From Byssochlamys sp. IMV 00236 (Eukaryota > Ascomycota > Eurotiomycetes > Eurotiales > Thermoascaceae): DNA of 19,517 nucleotides. The position numbers and the translations under genes were made by a program. Location of the stretch: positions 1 to 19,517 of the forward strand of contig MSJH02000213.1 of NCBI GenBank assembly GCA_001931875.2. The letters are read 5' to 3'. Positions 1 to 8,762 of this stretch are shown one piece after another. A model generated the notes under the pieces. It was not told the DNA's origin and did no database searches. It was given only the letters and a program-made list of their open reading frames with translations. Numbering within the stretch: the first letter of the stretch is position 1; each line of letters begins with the position of its first letter.

Positions 1-601
1 TTCAAAAAAAAAAAAAAAAAAAAAACTGACTTTTAAAAAATGGGCGCAATTTTTTAAAAGTTATTAAGGTGACCCGGACATCAACCGAACGTGCTACTTA
101 GGGTTGATAGATAAGAAATTTAGGGGTGGTATATTGATTTTCCCATATAATACGATAGATTTATTGGTAAAATACAATGCCATGATAACGCAACTACAGA
201 TTGTCTCCAATCTCTTTAGATAGAAGCAAAGGCATCATTCTCAAGAAGACTGGCAAACGGTATGCAAAATTACATAGAACCTTCCTTCATGATATAGCGT
301 ACAAACCTAAAGAAAAATGGTTAGGAACATGTTTTAATAGCTAAAATGATGATATAACCGTTACCTTTTACTGCAGCTCATGTCTGTGATTGCCATAACT
401 CTATAATAAGGTAACTTGATGATTAATGATCAGTCAAGATGAATAAGGAGACAATTGTAAATAAAATGATCAAGTCAAAGGTAGTTCATTTATGAGATTT
501 AATTATGATGAAGAACTGTGTATTAAAAGAGATGAAAAAAGAAATAATGACTTATGTAAAATGTATAGAAACCAAGGTGATGAAGGGAGGGAGGGGTGTA
601 A
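1..601. other. Intergenic, no gene seen
   Basis: I see no convincing coding region or RNA gene here. It opens with a 22-nt adenine run (4-25) and is AT-rich throughout, with many stops in all frames. The right end is presumably the 3' untranslated region of the minus-strand glycosyltransferase, whose stop codon is at 602-604. Confidence 0.6.
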
Positions 602-1813
602 TTAGTTTTGTTCTTTTGATTTGGCTTTTTGTTGTTGATTTTTCATAGATTTAGTCTTTTTGTTGAATTTAACATCCATTTGATCTAACCATGTATCATT
701 GAGATACCACATGTTGTATTCTATTAGCTTCTTTTTTTTATCTTCGCCAATCTATAAAAGGTTAAATATAGTGATACACTTGTCGATTCTTATTTTACAT
801 ACCAAATAGTTTGCATGCACGATAAAAGGGTCTATTCCGTGTTGCCGGGGAAGGTCAAGATCAAAATAAACATAGCCATTAGGAAAGTGTAACAAGTCCA
901 ATAGACCTACTGGACCTGTTCTAATATCCAAATCAAGCTTATCTAAAGCTGCATTCATTGCTCCTTGTTGTGTCATCTTTTCATTTGTATCCTGTATTGT
1001 GATTGTTTCCGCCAGTAGCCTTTTCATCGTACTAGTGGGTCGCATGAGATAAAAGCCACTGTTTATTTCTCGTTGGTCAACACCTTCTTGTTGGAACAAT
1101 ATTTCTGTGCTTGGTCTTGCATTCATTACTGCACTAACGTAATCTACAATATGTGTCCTCCTCCAGACAATATCTACATCCGAAAAAAATACAGTAACAT
1201 CGAGATACAATAATTGTTGTACAACCAGAGTTTTAGCATGAGTAATGATACGGTAGGTTTCACTAAAATACAATGAAAAATTGGCTTCAATCTCTTGATG
1301 GAACCAGGTATCAGGAATTTTAGCTGCATGGCTTGTATAGCCTGTTAAAGCAAGGTGGTCGTATAACTTGTCATCCAAACAAAAGATGATAAACTTGGTC
1401 TCGTTTACTCGTTTGAGTGACTCGATCCAGTTGTAGATATGGTTGCGCATTCCATAATTTGCAGTAGCAACAATCAAGATACGATCCTTTAGCAGGTTCT
1501 TGTTAATTTTCTGTAATGTCTCTTTAGGCAATGGAGGAAATGTAAGGTCAATATCAGCATGTATGTCCTTTTCTTCAATGTCAAGTTCATGAACATTCGA
1601 CAATTGACAATTGCATCCATCCTGCTCGGTCGTATTTAGTGAATCTGACAGATTAATGAGCAATTTATTATCAGCTTGAAGGTTGTATTCTGTTTCGGAT
1701 GTAGTTGCTATTGTAAATTGTTGGGAAGAGAAGAAAGTAATGGATAGGATGAGAGATAGCATTGCTACATATAACAGCCATCTTTTTCTAGATGTAATGG
1801 ATGCTTTATGCAT
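602..1813 (-). CDS. Type II membrane glycosyltransferase (nucleotide-diphospho-sugar transferase family)
   Basis: Two exons, 1813-803 and 751-602, separated by a 51-nt intron (802-752, GTATGT...TATAG, phase 0), give 386 aa. Without splicing the protein would end in 16 unrelated residues. Splicing instead continues HANYL into IGEDKKKKLIEYNMWYL, the usual end of this family. Residues about 12-30 form a hydrophobic signal anchor after a short basic N-terminus, so the catalytic part should face the Golgi or ER lumen. Residues 40-100 look like a stem. The DVD motif (212-214, in FFSDVDIVW) fits the metal/nucleotide-sugar-binding DxD of the PF03407-type family, and NSGFYLMRP (251-259) is another conserved block. 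The likely role is adding a sugar to a glycoprotein or cell-wall glycan; donor and acceptor cannot be told. The last 30 residues are Lys/Gln-rich. The start is the first Met, just before the basic and membrane segment. Confidence 0.88.
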
Positions 1814-2030
1814 AGCGGCTGTTTGTCGCTTTTATATTTTATGATATTTCTTTTTTTCGAAGAGGAAGAAGAAGAGGAAAAGGGGAGATGGAATCATGTC
1901 CCTGTTTGATTTGCGGTCATCGAATTTTGCTGTTGTGGGACGAGGTCTTGGCTTTCGGGGGATAAACCGACGTATGCAGGAGATTAGATTCTATTAAAGT
2001 TCAAGGTACCTTATATGTCAATCGCATGGC
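1814..2030. other. Upstream region of the glycosyltransferase
   Basis: Presumed promoter and 5' leader of the minus-strand glycosyltransferase. It has a purine-rich stretch (about 1858-1885, GAAGAGGAAGAAGAAG type) close to the start codon. No clear TATA box or other defined element was found. Confidence 0.35.
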
Positions 2031-2652
2031 GGTCATAGTCAAGCAAGACAACAAGTTAAGCTTCACCTTGTATATAAGGATGACACAGTAAACCATGCGT
2101 CCAAGACTAACAATGTTCATAATTGGTCCCAAGTGGTTGTCCAACCAAAGAATACCACTTATCAAAGACTATCTCCTAAAACTAAGAATGATGATGCTAT
2201 GGTATTTTATCCGCACATTTGACGTGTAAACCGTTTTCCCGGGAAGTGTCTCTATTTGACATGACCAACTCAACCAATGATGATTATAAAAGAACAGTAT
2301 CTAACTCGTATTGGGGGGGTTATTACAAAGAAAGAGGGTTCATTCTTAATACTGCTATTGCGACGAAAGACACCCTGCCTTGGACATTAAGGACAAGGAA
2401 AAGCTTTGCAGTAATTTACAAATTTCCCCCACAAACAAATCTGTCGCTTTTGCTCTATTCTGAGGGAAACTTGTTGCAGTCATGATGTTGGCTGAATTAG
2501 TAGAGTCAGGTGACATGGTTGAAGCAGTTGTGTTTCGTTGTAGTCTGTGTAACATATAAATTCGTGAAAGAGCGGCCTACATGAATATTTGCGTGGGATG
2601 CCACGGGGTAATAAAAAGTGTCTCCCATGACGTGTTGGATGATAAAATGTAG
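2031..2652 (+). pseudogene. Frameshifted coding remnant, family unknown
   Basis: Three adjoining stretches in different frames read like one decayed protein. Frame 1 is open from 2031 to the stop at 2220-2222 (GHSQARQQVKLHLVYKDD... to AMVFYPHI). A second frame runs from about 2219 to 2485 and includes FSREVSLFDMTNSTNDDY. A third runs from about 2392 to 2652 and includes KLVAVMMLAELVESGDMVEA, interrupted by TGA and TAA and ending at TAG. No intron model joins them without leaving internal stops. Amino-acid usage looks protein-like, but I recognise no domain. A transposable-element origin (for example gag-like) is possible but not shown. It lies between two intact genes and is probably not expressed as a protein. 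Confidence 0.4.
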
Positions 2653-2728
2653 AAATGCTCCTGATTCAAACTAAACTTAGGGATTATAAGTACTTGCAGT
2701 TTGATATAGAAAGAGAGATGTATATACA

Positions 2729-2762
2729 TATGTGTGTGTGTGCGTGTGTGTGTATGTGTGTG
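2729..2762. repeat. Imperfect (TG)n microsatellite
   Basis: Alternating TG/CG/TA dinucleotides about 34 bp long, about 105 bp upstream of the caprin-like start codon. Length polymorphism would be expected. A histidine/threonine-rich minus-strand reading frame across it is a product of the repeat. Confidence 0.85.
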
Positions 2763-2866
2763 GTTGAAACGTATTAGGAAAGTACGGTATAGTGGCTTAT
2801 TCATTTCAATCAGTTTAAAATTCTTTTTCTTTTCTCTTTCTTATTCTTTATTACTCATCTATTGAA

Positions 2867-4237
2867 ATGAACGAACAAAAAGCTAAAAAGCCCTTCAAGA
2901 GGACAATCAAGAAGAGAAGTTTACAACCTCCTCCAATACACCCACACATTGAACAGATTCAAACAGAAATTAATTCACTTCAAGCAGAGCTGGTATAGAA
3001 AAAGAAAGAATAATAATTAAGCATAAATGCTCATTTCAATAGGATGAGCTTAAAGTGAAAGAAGAAGAACAACTAACAGAGGAAGAAAGAATGAAGAAGC
3101 AGATAACAGAGGCATGTCTTGAAAAATACCAGACTACGTTAAAGAACTTGGTAAGTTTACTATTATGCAATTTTATATAATACAAGGATATTTACACATA
3201 TAAACCAGACAGATACAGAGATCAAAGATAAATTACGCGCATATCACGAAAATTATATTGAAAAAGAAATCAAATATAAAGTAGAAAATCAGACACTAGC
3301 CTTATTACAATTTCTTTATATTGTTCGACTGGCCCAATTTGGATTATTTTCTGCCATTCAAGTAGAGAACGCTTCGGAGAAGTTGTTTGCTGTAAATGAT
3401 TTTTGTGATCAACTCATAGGTGCATCTGTTTATGCAGCAAAGGACCCTTCTTATAAGATTAGATCACAAAAGAGAAAGTTTGTCTTTGAAGCATTGAAAA
3501 AGTTTGAATTGAGCTCGGAAGATACTGTGACAACTATAAATGATGTTACATTTAAGCAAATAAAGACACTATTTGATGATATTTGGAATAATACAATAGA
3601 TGAAAAGAGAGCCTTAGACAGAGTTCATTCTGAAGATCCTACTTGGCTTATTATACCAGCTGATAGTCCAGGTTTGTTTGATTTTTATAAATATTATTAT
3701 TATTATTTCTAATGTGTGAATTCAATACATATTATAGTTCCAGGCCATGTTACCTTGCATACAAATCAAAATGAACCATCTTTATCGTCATCAAACGAAG
3801 AGAAAAAGAATGAACAAGAAGAAGAAGAAGAAGAAAGTGCTGATATAGAAAACAATGTTTTAAATGAAAATCATGATAAAGTGGAGATCAAAGAACTTGA
3901 TGATAAAACATCTGAGCAGCCAGAGTTAATGATTGGAACTGAAGGAGAGGATCATGAAGAGGATCGTACGTATCATATCAATGGAGACACTCTAGATTCT
4001 AAAGAGGAATATGACTATGTTCGAAAACATTCTGAATCAGAACAAGACAATTGGAGGAATCGAGGTAGCATAGACAATAATTTCCGTGGCAGAGGGAGGG
4101 GTATTCCAACCATTCATGGATTCAGAAGAGGTACAGGACGTGGACGATATATTAGAGGAAGAGGTGCAAGAGGCATGTCAAGAGGCAGAGGAAGGGGTAG
4201 AGGTTATGATCGTAACGACTACGTCGGAACGGAATAA
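2867..4237 (+). CDS. Caprin-like RNA-binding protein with C-terminal RGG tail
   Basis: Four exons (2867-2992, 3043-3150, 3209-3671, 3738-4237) with introns of 50, 58 and 66 nt give 398 aa, and all junction phases agree (0, 0, 1). The layout is a basic N-terminus, a coiled-coil-like charged segment (about 28-75), a helical domain (about 79-225), an acidic low-complexity linker (about 250-305, with an EQEEEEEE run), and an Arg/Gly-rich tail (about 349-390, many RGRG repeats). The helical region (KLRAYHENYIEKEIKYK, then QFLYIVRLAQFG and KQIKTLFDDIWN) resembles the conserved HR1/dimerisation region of caprin proteins, and the RGG tail fits caprin architecture. Caprins act in cytoplasmic mRNPs and stress granules, so a role in mRNA binding or translational control is inferred. 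The RGG tail is plainly visible; the caprin assignment is by remembered similarity. It converges on the PNKP gene. Confidence 0.72.
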
Positions 4238-4275
4238 GCACTTTTTTCTTTTGCTCAAATTCTACTATTATCACT

Positions 4276-4281
4276 AATAAA
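4276..4281 (+). terminator. Candidate poly(A) signal of the caprin-like gene
   Basis: AATAAA lies 38 bp after the stop codon, in the 104-bp gap between two convergent stop codons. Position and sequence fit a canonical eukaryotic polyadenylation signal. Confidence 0.5.
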
Positions 4282-4341
4282 ATATGTTGCTTGTACATAC
4301 ACTTTTAAAATGAATGGTTTATTCTAATGTATTTGATTTTT

Positions 4342-5760
4342 CTAAATCCACCATTTCCTCCATTCTTCATAGTCTTTGTCTGACCCATCAAATACAAAGT
4401 TGACACGTTGTATTTCTGTAAAGCCTTCTTCCATCGTAGGTTCCTGAAATTTCGATTTAAATGTTCTAAACACGATCTTACTAATAAGATCTCGACTCGA
4501 TTCATGGATTGCTCTATAATGGTTGTTATGCTGTGCTAAATTCTCGTCTTGTCCAAAATATAGACATCGAACAGGCACACCTGCCTTCTGAGCGAGTTGA
4601 ATATACAGTTGACGCGTTGATTTCTCTGGATTTGTATTATCAATCACTACTGACTTTTCATTGAATAAAGCCTCTTGACATGCCTTGATACATTTGTCCC
4701 TTGTTTTCAATTCATCTTGATTGACATAGACATATCCTTTGGGTACAAGATGTTTTTTAACAAAACTAGATTTCCCACTTGCTGGATAACCAACGCATAT
4801 CACAACCTCATTCTTTTCAGTTGCAGGAAATGAGGGCAAGGGTGGTGACAAGAGAGATACTTGTAAAGAAGAGAGGGGTCAGCCAAGGTTAGAAAACATG
4901 TAAATTAGTCTTACTATCTCTTGGATGCTCTTTTGCATTAAATCCCAACCATTCAAAATCCGCTTTTGGTTCATTCAAAAAGAACTCTTCAGGTGTATGA
5001 AAGGCGATTTGAAGATTGTCTGCAAACTTTCTATCAACACAAGAATGATCCTTCTTTGGCTTTCGATCTCTGCCTGCAGCATCACCAACGTAAAAGCAAG
5101 CATCTTTATCTATCTCTTGATCATGTTGCTGTACAAACCAATGCCACATACCAGTCATTGGTTTTCTATATTTATCTTTTGCTAATGCTGCCATAAAGAA
5201 TACAGGTGGACTAAGCTGGTTGAGTATGTTTTCAATCTTTATTTTGAAGCTCTTGATCTTTTTATCTGAATTCAAGCCATTTTGATTTGAAAACACGACT
5301 ATTTCATATCTAAAACATGTTATTCAATATTTGTAACTGTAGTCTCTTTACCCTTCTGTATGTAGTTCCTCAATACGTTTAGGTACAGCCTGACACCACC
5401 ACCGCCAATCATGTTCGTCTTTTGGAAAGGTACGACCACTTTTAGTCGTTATCAATGTACCATCCTATAATAAACAAGTTCAAGTTTTTTAATTGATACA
5501 AAACCATGTTTGAAATTACCAAGTCAAAAGCAGCAATCTTGGTTCTTCCTGTCTCTTTTCCAAGTGTTTTTCCAACAAGTACAGTATCAAGTGCATTGAT
5601 CCACTTTATTGTTCCTTTATTTACTTTCTTCATGTTGAAAAAAGGATGCTCTACAATGTTGATTAGAAAACACACAAAAGTATTTATTCTATAACTTGCC
5701 TTTCTTTGCCTTTTTGTTCTCTTCAGTGTTGTTATTATCCTCTTTGGCTTCACGCTTCAT
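4342..5760 (-). CDS. Bifunctional polynucleotide kinase 3'-phosphatase (PNKP/Pnk1)
   Basis: Five exons (5760-5700, 5650-5520, 5464-5352, 5309-4915, 4859-4342) give 405 aa with consistent phases. Introns are 49, 55, 42 and 55 nt; the first is a GC-AG intron. The enzyme repairs DNA strand-break ends by removing 3'-phosphate and phosphorylating 5'-OH, and should be nuclear. The HAD-type phosphatase domain comes first: DLDGT at 63-67 with the nucleophile Asp, then VVFSNQNG (106-113) and GDAAGRDRKPKKD. The kinase domain follows: Walker A GYPASGKS at 257-264, then VIDNTNP and a DxxxR-type region. There is no N-terminal FHA domain as in animal PNKP; only a basic Lys/Glu-rich leader of about 25 residues precedes the core, as in fission-yeast-type Pnk1 of similar length. 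The neighbouring MOZART1 gene ends only 61 bp upstream, so its promoter must be very short or lie inside that gene. Confidence 0.93.
5651..5699 (-). other. GC-AG intron in the PNKP gene
   Basis: The first intron begins GCAAGT and ends TTGTAG, 49 nt. No GT donor nearby restores the frame. Removing this intron joins the N-terminal leader to EHPFFNMKK and on into the conserved IKWINALDTVLVGKT block. Except at its second base, the donor matches the strong GTAAGT consensus, as known GC-AG introns usually do. Confidence 0.75.
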
Positions 5761-5821
5761 AAAAAAAAAACAAAAAAACAAAAAAAAAAAAAGACAAAAA
5801 AGACTTTAAAAAAAGGGTATA
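5761..5821. other. A-rich spacer between tandem PNKP and MOZART1 genes
   Basis: 61 bp, almost entirely adenine on the plus strand (T-rich on the transcribed minus strand) apart from scattered C and G. It must hold both the 3' end of MOZART1 and the leader of PNKP. A T-rich tract just upstream of a start is typical of compact fungal promoters, where it can disfavour nucleosomes; that role is inferred. Confidence 0.4.
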
Positions 5822-6146
5822 TTACTGTTTATTGTTCGTTTCTTTCTTTTTATTTTCTTGTTGTTTCTGTAAATCTTTAATGATTGTCTATAGAAAAAAA
5901 AAAAAAAAAGAATTAAATAATGAAGAGAAGAGAGATTTATTCCTTTTTTACAGCTAAAGCCTCTGGATTGGCACCTTTTTCACATAATGATATACAATAA
6001 CCAACTGTTTTCCTGTCTAAACCCGTGTTTAAAACAGTTGCCATCTCATGTAATACTGTTAGGTCAGTGAGTAACAGAGTGTATGTTGTGTTATTATTCA
6101 TATTTTTACTGTCAATCGTCTTGCTCACTTCCTCTGCAGAATCCAT
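5822..6146 (-). CDS. MOZART1 (mitotic-spindle organizing protein 1, gamma-tubulin complex subunit)
   Basis: Two exons (6146-5952, 5887-5822) with a 64-nt intron (GTAAAA...CTATAG) containing a long T tract give 86 aa. Unspliced, the frame ends in VKKE; spliced, NPEALA continues into [10 protein letters not shown], restoring the conserved end of the family. The core [20 protein letters not shown], then [16 protein letters not shown], is the MOZART1 signature (xxILNTGLDxxTLxxCxxLCExGxNPEAL). The protein is a small helical adaptor that binds the N-terminus of GCP3 and helps assemble or activate gamma-tubulin complexes at spindle pole bodies. The first 25 residues are Ser/Asn-rich and unconserved. 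It diverges from the methyltransferase gene across 84 bp. Confidence 0.92.
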
Positions 6147-6230
6147 GATTGCGAAAGAAAGAAAGAGAGAGAGAATAAAGGAGAGTCACGCATTAAATGA
6201 ATTTGTCCATTCTTTTTCTTTATTCATCCC
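6147..6230. promoter_or_regulatory. Short bidirectional promoter region
   Basis: Only 84 bp separate the divergent start codons of MOZART1 and the CCCH/methyltransferase gene. It holds a GA-rich repeat (about 6156-6174) and a T-rich tract just before the plus-strand ATG, and no clear TATA box. Both transcripts must start here or inside the opposite gene. Confidence 0.55.
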
Positions 6231-7409
6231 ATGGAACTTACTGGACAAGTTAGACATCGACGAAAACTGACAAAGCAACTCTTCTTTATTGACATTCAAC
6301 CACTTGATCAGTCTGAAAAATCGCAAATCTTTTTTCGAAATGACGATGACAGTCTAGACTTTTTTGCTGTTCAAGAAGCATACAAGCAATGTAAACCAGG
6401 ACAGATCATTCAAGTAACAGTGATCCCACCACTTGATCCCTCTGAACAGGAAAATAGAGACTATAAAGTATGGCAATCAGTATGTCCAGTTAAAATAATT
6501 GAACCATACGTCAGTGATAGACCATTTGTTCAAGATCGACCATTGGCAGCTCCTAAGGAGAACACTGATAATACTTGCTTGCAGACAGATAAATCAACTG
6601 TATGCAAATATTGGATTAATAAGAACACTTGTATCAAAGGAGATGACTGCCCTTTTCGTCATCCGACCGGACATGAGCTTATAAAGGAAAGACAAACTTG
6701 GATAGAGGAAAGAACAAAGAACAGACTTAAAGCGACGCATGATCCAAACGACCCACATACATCCAATAAACAGCCTCATGCGTTACGTGCCTTTATCTTT
6801 GCTGATTGGATACGGAGAACATTTGAACAAGAGCTTACAGGATCAGGCGCTGTTCTGGACATCGCAGCTGGAAAGGGCGAGATTTCAATGTTTCTGAGCC
6901 GAGCATTTGGTATTCCTTCTGTCGTGATCGAGCCTCAAGAGAGAAAGCGGACCAATTATTGGTATATTAAACTGAGAAGACTGATGTATCGATATGAAAC
7001 CGGAAGCTTAGAGCGTCCAGACTGGGAAAACAAGCAGATCATGATTGACTTTGAACATTGGCCAAGTCCAATAGTTCCTCAGTACATGCACGCTTATTTT
7101 GATGAGACCTTTCTAAGGGAACATCATGACCTAGTTTCCGATGCTTCCTTGTTTATTGGACTTCATCCAGATCAGGCAACGATGCCTATTGTTGATATGG
7201 CCATAAAGATGCGTAAACCATTTGCTGTGGTACCATGCTGCGTCTTTAGCCAAGAGAATCAAACAAGAAGATTAAAGTCAGGAAAGGTCGTGATGACTAC
7301 AGAACAACTTATTCAATACATTTGTGAAAAAGATATACCAAGCGGAGAAATCAAAACCGACTATTTACCATTTGAAGGAAAGAATAGAGTTGTTTATTGG
7401 AAGCCATGA
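6231..7409 (+). CDS. CCCH zinc-finger SAM-dependent methyltransferase with OB-like N-terminus
   Basis: A single exon of 392 aa. Residues 1-92 (LTGQVRHRRKLTKQLFFIDI, later PGQIIQVTV) look like an OB-fold nucleic-acid-binding domain; this is a weak call. A canonical CCCH zinc finger follows at 125-144 (C125-x8-C134-x5-C140-x3-H144), then FRHPTGHE. The second half is a Rossmann methyltransferase: motif I VLDIAAGKGE (208-217), an acidic strand end VVIEP (231-235), and a late VVPCCVF (333-339). The CC pair after VVP recalls CC motifs in Trm13/METTL25-like methyltransferases. Two nucleic-acid-binding modules suggest an RNA (perhaps tRNA) substrate, but this is inference and the substrate is unknown. 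There are no introns, unlike its neighbours. Its stop codon is 7 bp from that of the convergent gene downstream. Confidence 0.82.
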   Translation: MELTGQVRHRRKLTKQLFFIDIQPLDQSEKSQIFFRNDDDSLDFFAVQEAYKQCKPGQIIQVTVIPPLDPSEQENRDYKVWQSVCPVKIIEPYVSDRPFVQDRPLAAPKENTDNTCLQTDKSTVCKYWINKNTCIKGDDCPFRHPTGHELIKERQTWIEERTKNRLKATHDPNDPHTSNKQPHALRAFIFADWIRRTFEQELTGSGAVLDIAAGKGEISMFLSRAFGIPSVVIEPQERKRTNYWYIKLRRLMYRYETGSLERPDWENKQIMIDFEHWPSPIVPQYMHAYFDETFLREHHDLVSDASLFIGLHPDQATMPIVDMAIKMRKPFAVVPCCVFSQENQTRRLKSGKVVMTTEQLIQYICEKDIPSGEIKTDYLPFEGKNRVVYWKP

Positions 7410-7416
7410 ACATATA

Positions 7417-8302
7417 TTAAAGAACACTGTTGTACAGCCATCCTTCTGTCTTTTCCATAATCTCTCGAGTGATCTTGTCTACTTCCGACAGCTCTTTACC
7501 CGACACAGTAATCACCACCTGGATGCCATCCTGGTTCTTTCCGAAAGGATAACTTCCAATCTTGGCATCATCAGATCTTGCCTGAATATCAGCCAATAAC
7601 TCTGCAATAGAAACCTCTGTCTTTCTAGTTGCAATTTCACATCTATAAAACCTTGATCCAGACATAACCGCAAGTCGTGGTTTAAGTGAATCCAGCAATA
7701 TTTTGAATAGCACTGGCACGCCAGGAAGTACATGAATATTCTTATTGACAACAACAACAGGAAACGGGATTCCCTTCTTTTCTCGTAATAACTCTGCAGG
7801 ATAAGGAAATGTAGCCATTCGAACGTGGCTCTTGGTCCATTTCATATTCCTTTTCTCTGCTTGCCTTTTAAAAAATTCGAGTGTATCTTTATCCGTCTTT
7901 AGCTGTAAATCATATGCAGACGCTATGGACTCATATGTAATATCATCATGTGTAGGGCCTATCTGACCATTAGAGACATATCTCGTCTTTTTCTTTTCTT
8001 TTTTTTAACCTATGCCGCCACTAGTGAAGACAATATCATATGTCGATGAGAGTTCTCTAACTGAATTGATGATATCTTGCTTATTATCGCCAATGACCTG
8101 GATACACCTCAGTTCAATACCCAAGTCAAATAAGGTTTTTGCTATACATATATATATATTTAATTGCAATATATGAACAGTAGATCTACTACTATTACTA
8201 GTTCAAATTACCCAAGTAATGAGAGTTGGCATCTTGTGTCTTTCCTGACAATATTTCGTCCCCAATAACACAACATGCTGCAGTTATGGTTTTTTTACTC
8301 AT
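7417..8302 (-). CDS. Molybdopterin-binding (MoaB/CinA-like, FAD-synthase N-terminal type) domain protein
   Basis: Three exons (8302-8212, 8141-8010, 7958-7417) with introns of 70 and 51 nt, both phase 1, give 254 aa. The start region TAACCVIGDEILSGKTQDAN is the classic MPTb opening (GDEIL.G...DTN), and splicing at exon 2/3 creates FTSGGIGPTHDDITYESIA, matching the conserved T(S/T)GG(I/T)GPTxDD motif. LPGVPVLFK later matches the LPGVP block. This domain occurs in molybdenum cofactor enzymes, in CinA, and as the N-terminal part of eukaryotic FAD synthase; here it stands alone, with no PAPS-reductase/FMN-adenylyltransferase domain. Fungal stand-alone copies may be nucleotide hydrolases, so Moco biosynthesis should not be assumed. 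The 5' splice site GTTAAA of intron 2 is weak. Confidence 0.88.
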
Positions 8303-8594
8303 TACAAATGAGAAACACACAAAAAAAAAGGTGTTGAAAGAATAAACGAAGGGCACAATTTTAATTGGCTGAAACAGAAGCGGCAGGAAACTTGTAATCC
8401 TCTCTCTCTCTCTCTGGCTGTTTATTGAAGTAAGGGCCAGTTCACCCTCATTTGACTTGTATTGAAATCCTACCTACAATCGAACTCTATCCTTTTGTTG
8501 TTTGTCTTTTTGTACTTTAAGTGATCCTTTATCATTTCGAGATGGGAGCTTAAAAACACAAGCCAGGTTTTAGTTTTAAATAGAATATTAATAA

Positions 8595-8606
8595 ACCTGC
8601 GCAGGT
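8595..8606. promoter_or_regulatory. 12-bp perfect palindrome ACCTGCGCAGGT
   Basis: A self-complementary site, GC-rich within an AT-rich spacer, about 100 bp upstream of the TATA-like element of the ligase gene. Its symmetry fits binding by a dimeric transcription factor; the half site AGGTG/CACCT also resembles an E-box edge. The factor is unknown. Confidence 0.35.
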
Positions 8607-8703
8607 GATGTATAATCACTTAAGCCCCGTATGAGTAATAGTTTCATTGAGAAAGAATATCTATCTGTGGCTTCAGACAGAGCCGAGATAGAAGGCAAGC
8701 CTT

Positions 8704-8709
8704 TATAAG
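8704..8709 (+). promoter_or_regulatory. TATA-like element of the acyl-CoA ligase gene
   Basis: TATAAG sits 54 bp upstream of the ATG in otherwise non-TATA sequence, a usual fungal spacing for a short 5' leader. Confidence 0.45.
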
Positions 8710-8762
8710 AACCTCCCTTCATTCAAGAATTCACGGTTATTTCGTTACTTTTTTATATCAAA

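Larger units (their letters stand above)
8303..8762. promoter_or_regulatory. Divergent upstream region, MoCF-domain gene and acyl-CoA ligase
   Basis: 460 bp between divergent start codons, with no coding sign. It contains a (TC)n run (about 8400-8415), a perfect 12-bp palindrome (8595-8606) and a TATA-like TATAAG (8704-8709) 54 bp before the ligase ATG. Confidence 0.5.

Noticed and set aside
2577..2804. Minus-strand frame rich in His/Thr
   Set aside because: It is generated by the (TG)n microsatellite and has no other coding character.
6025..6270. Plus-strand frame of 81 aa over MOZART1 and the divergent promoter
   Set aside because: It lies opposite the MOZART1 coding exon and ends inside the methyltransferase gene in another frame; hydrophobicity comes from the reversed MOZART1 codons.
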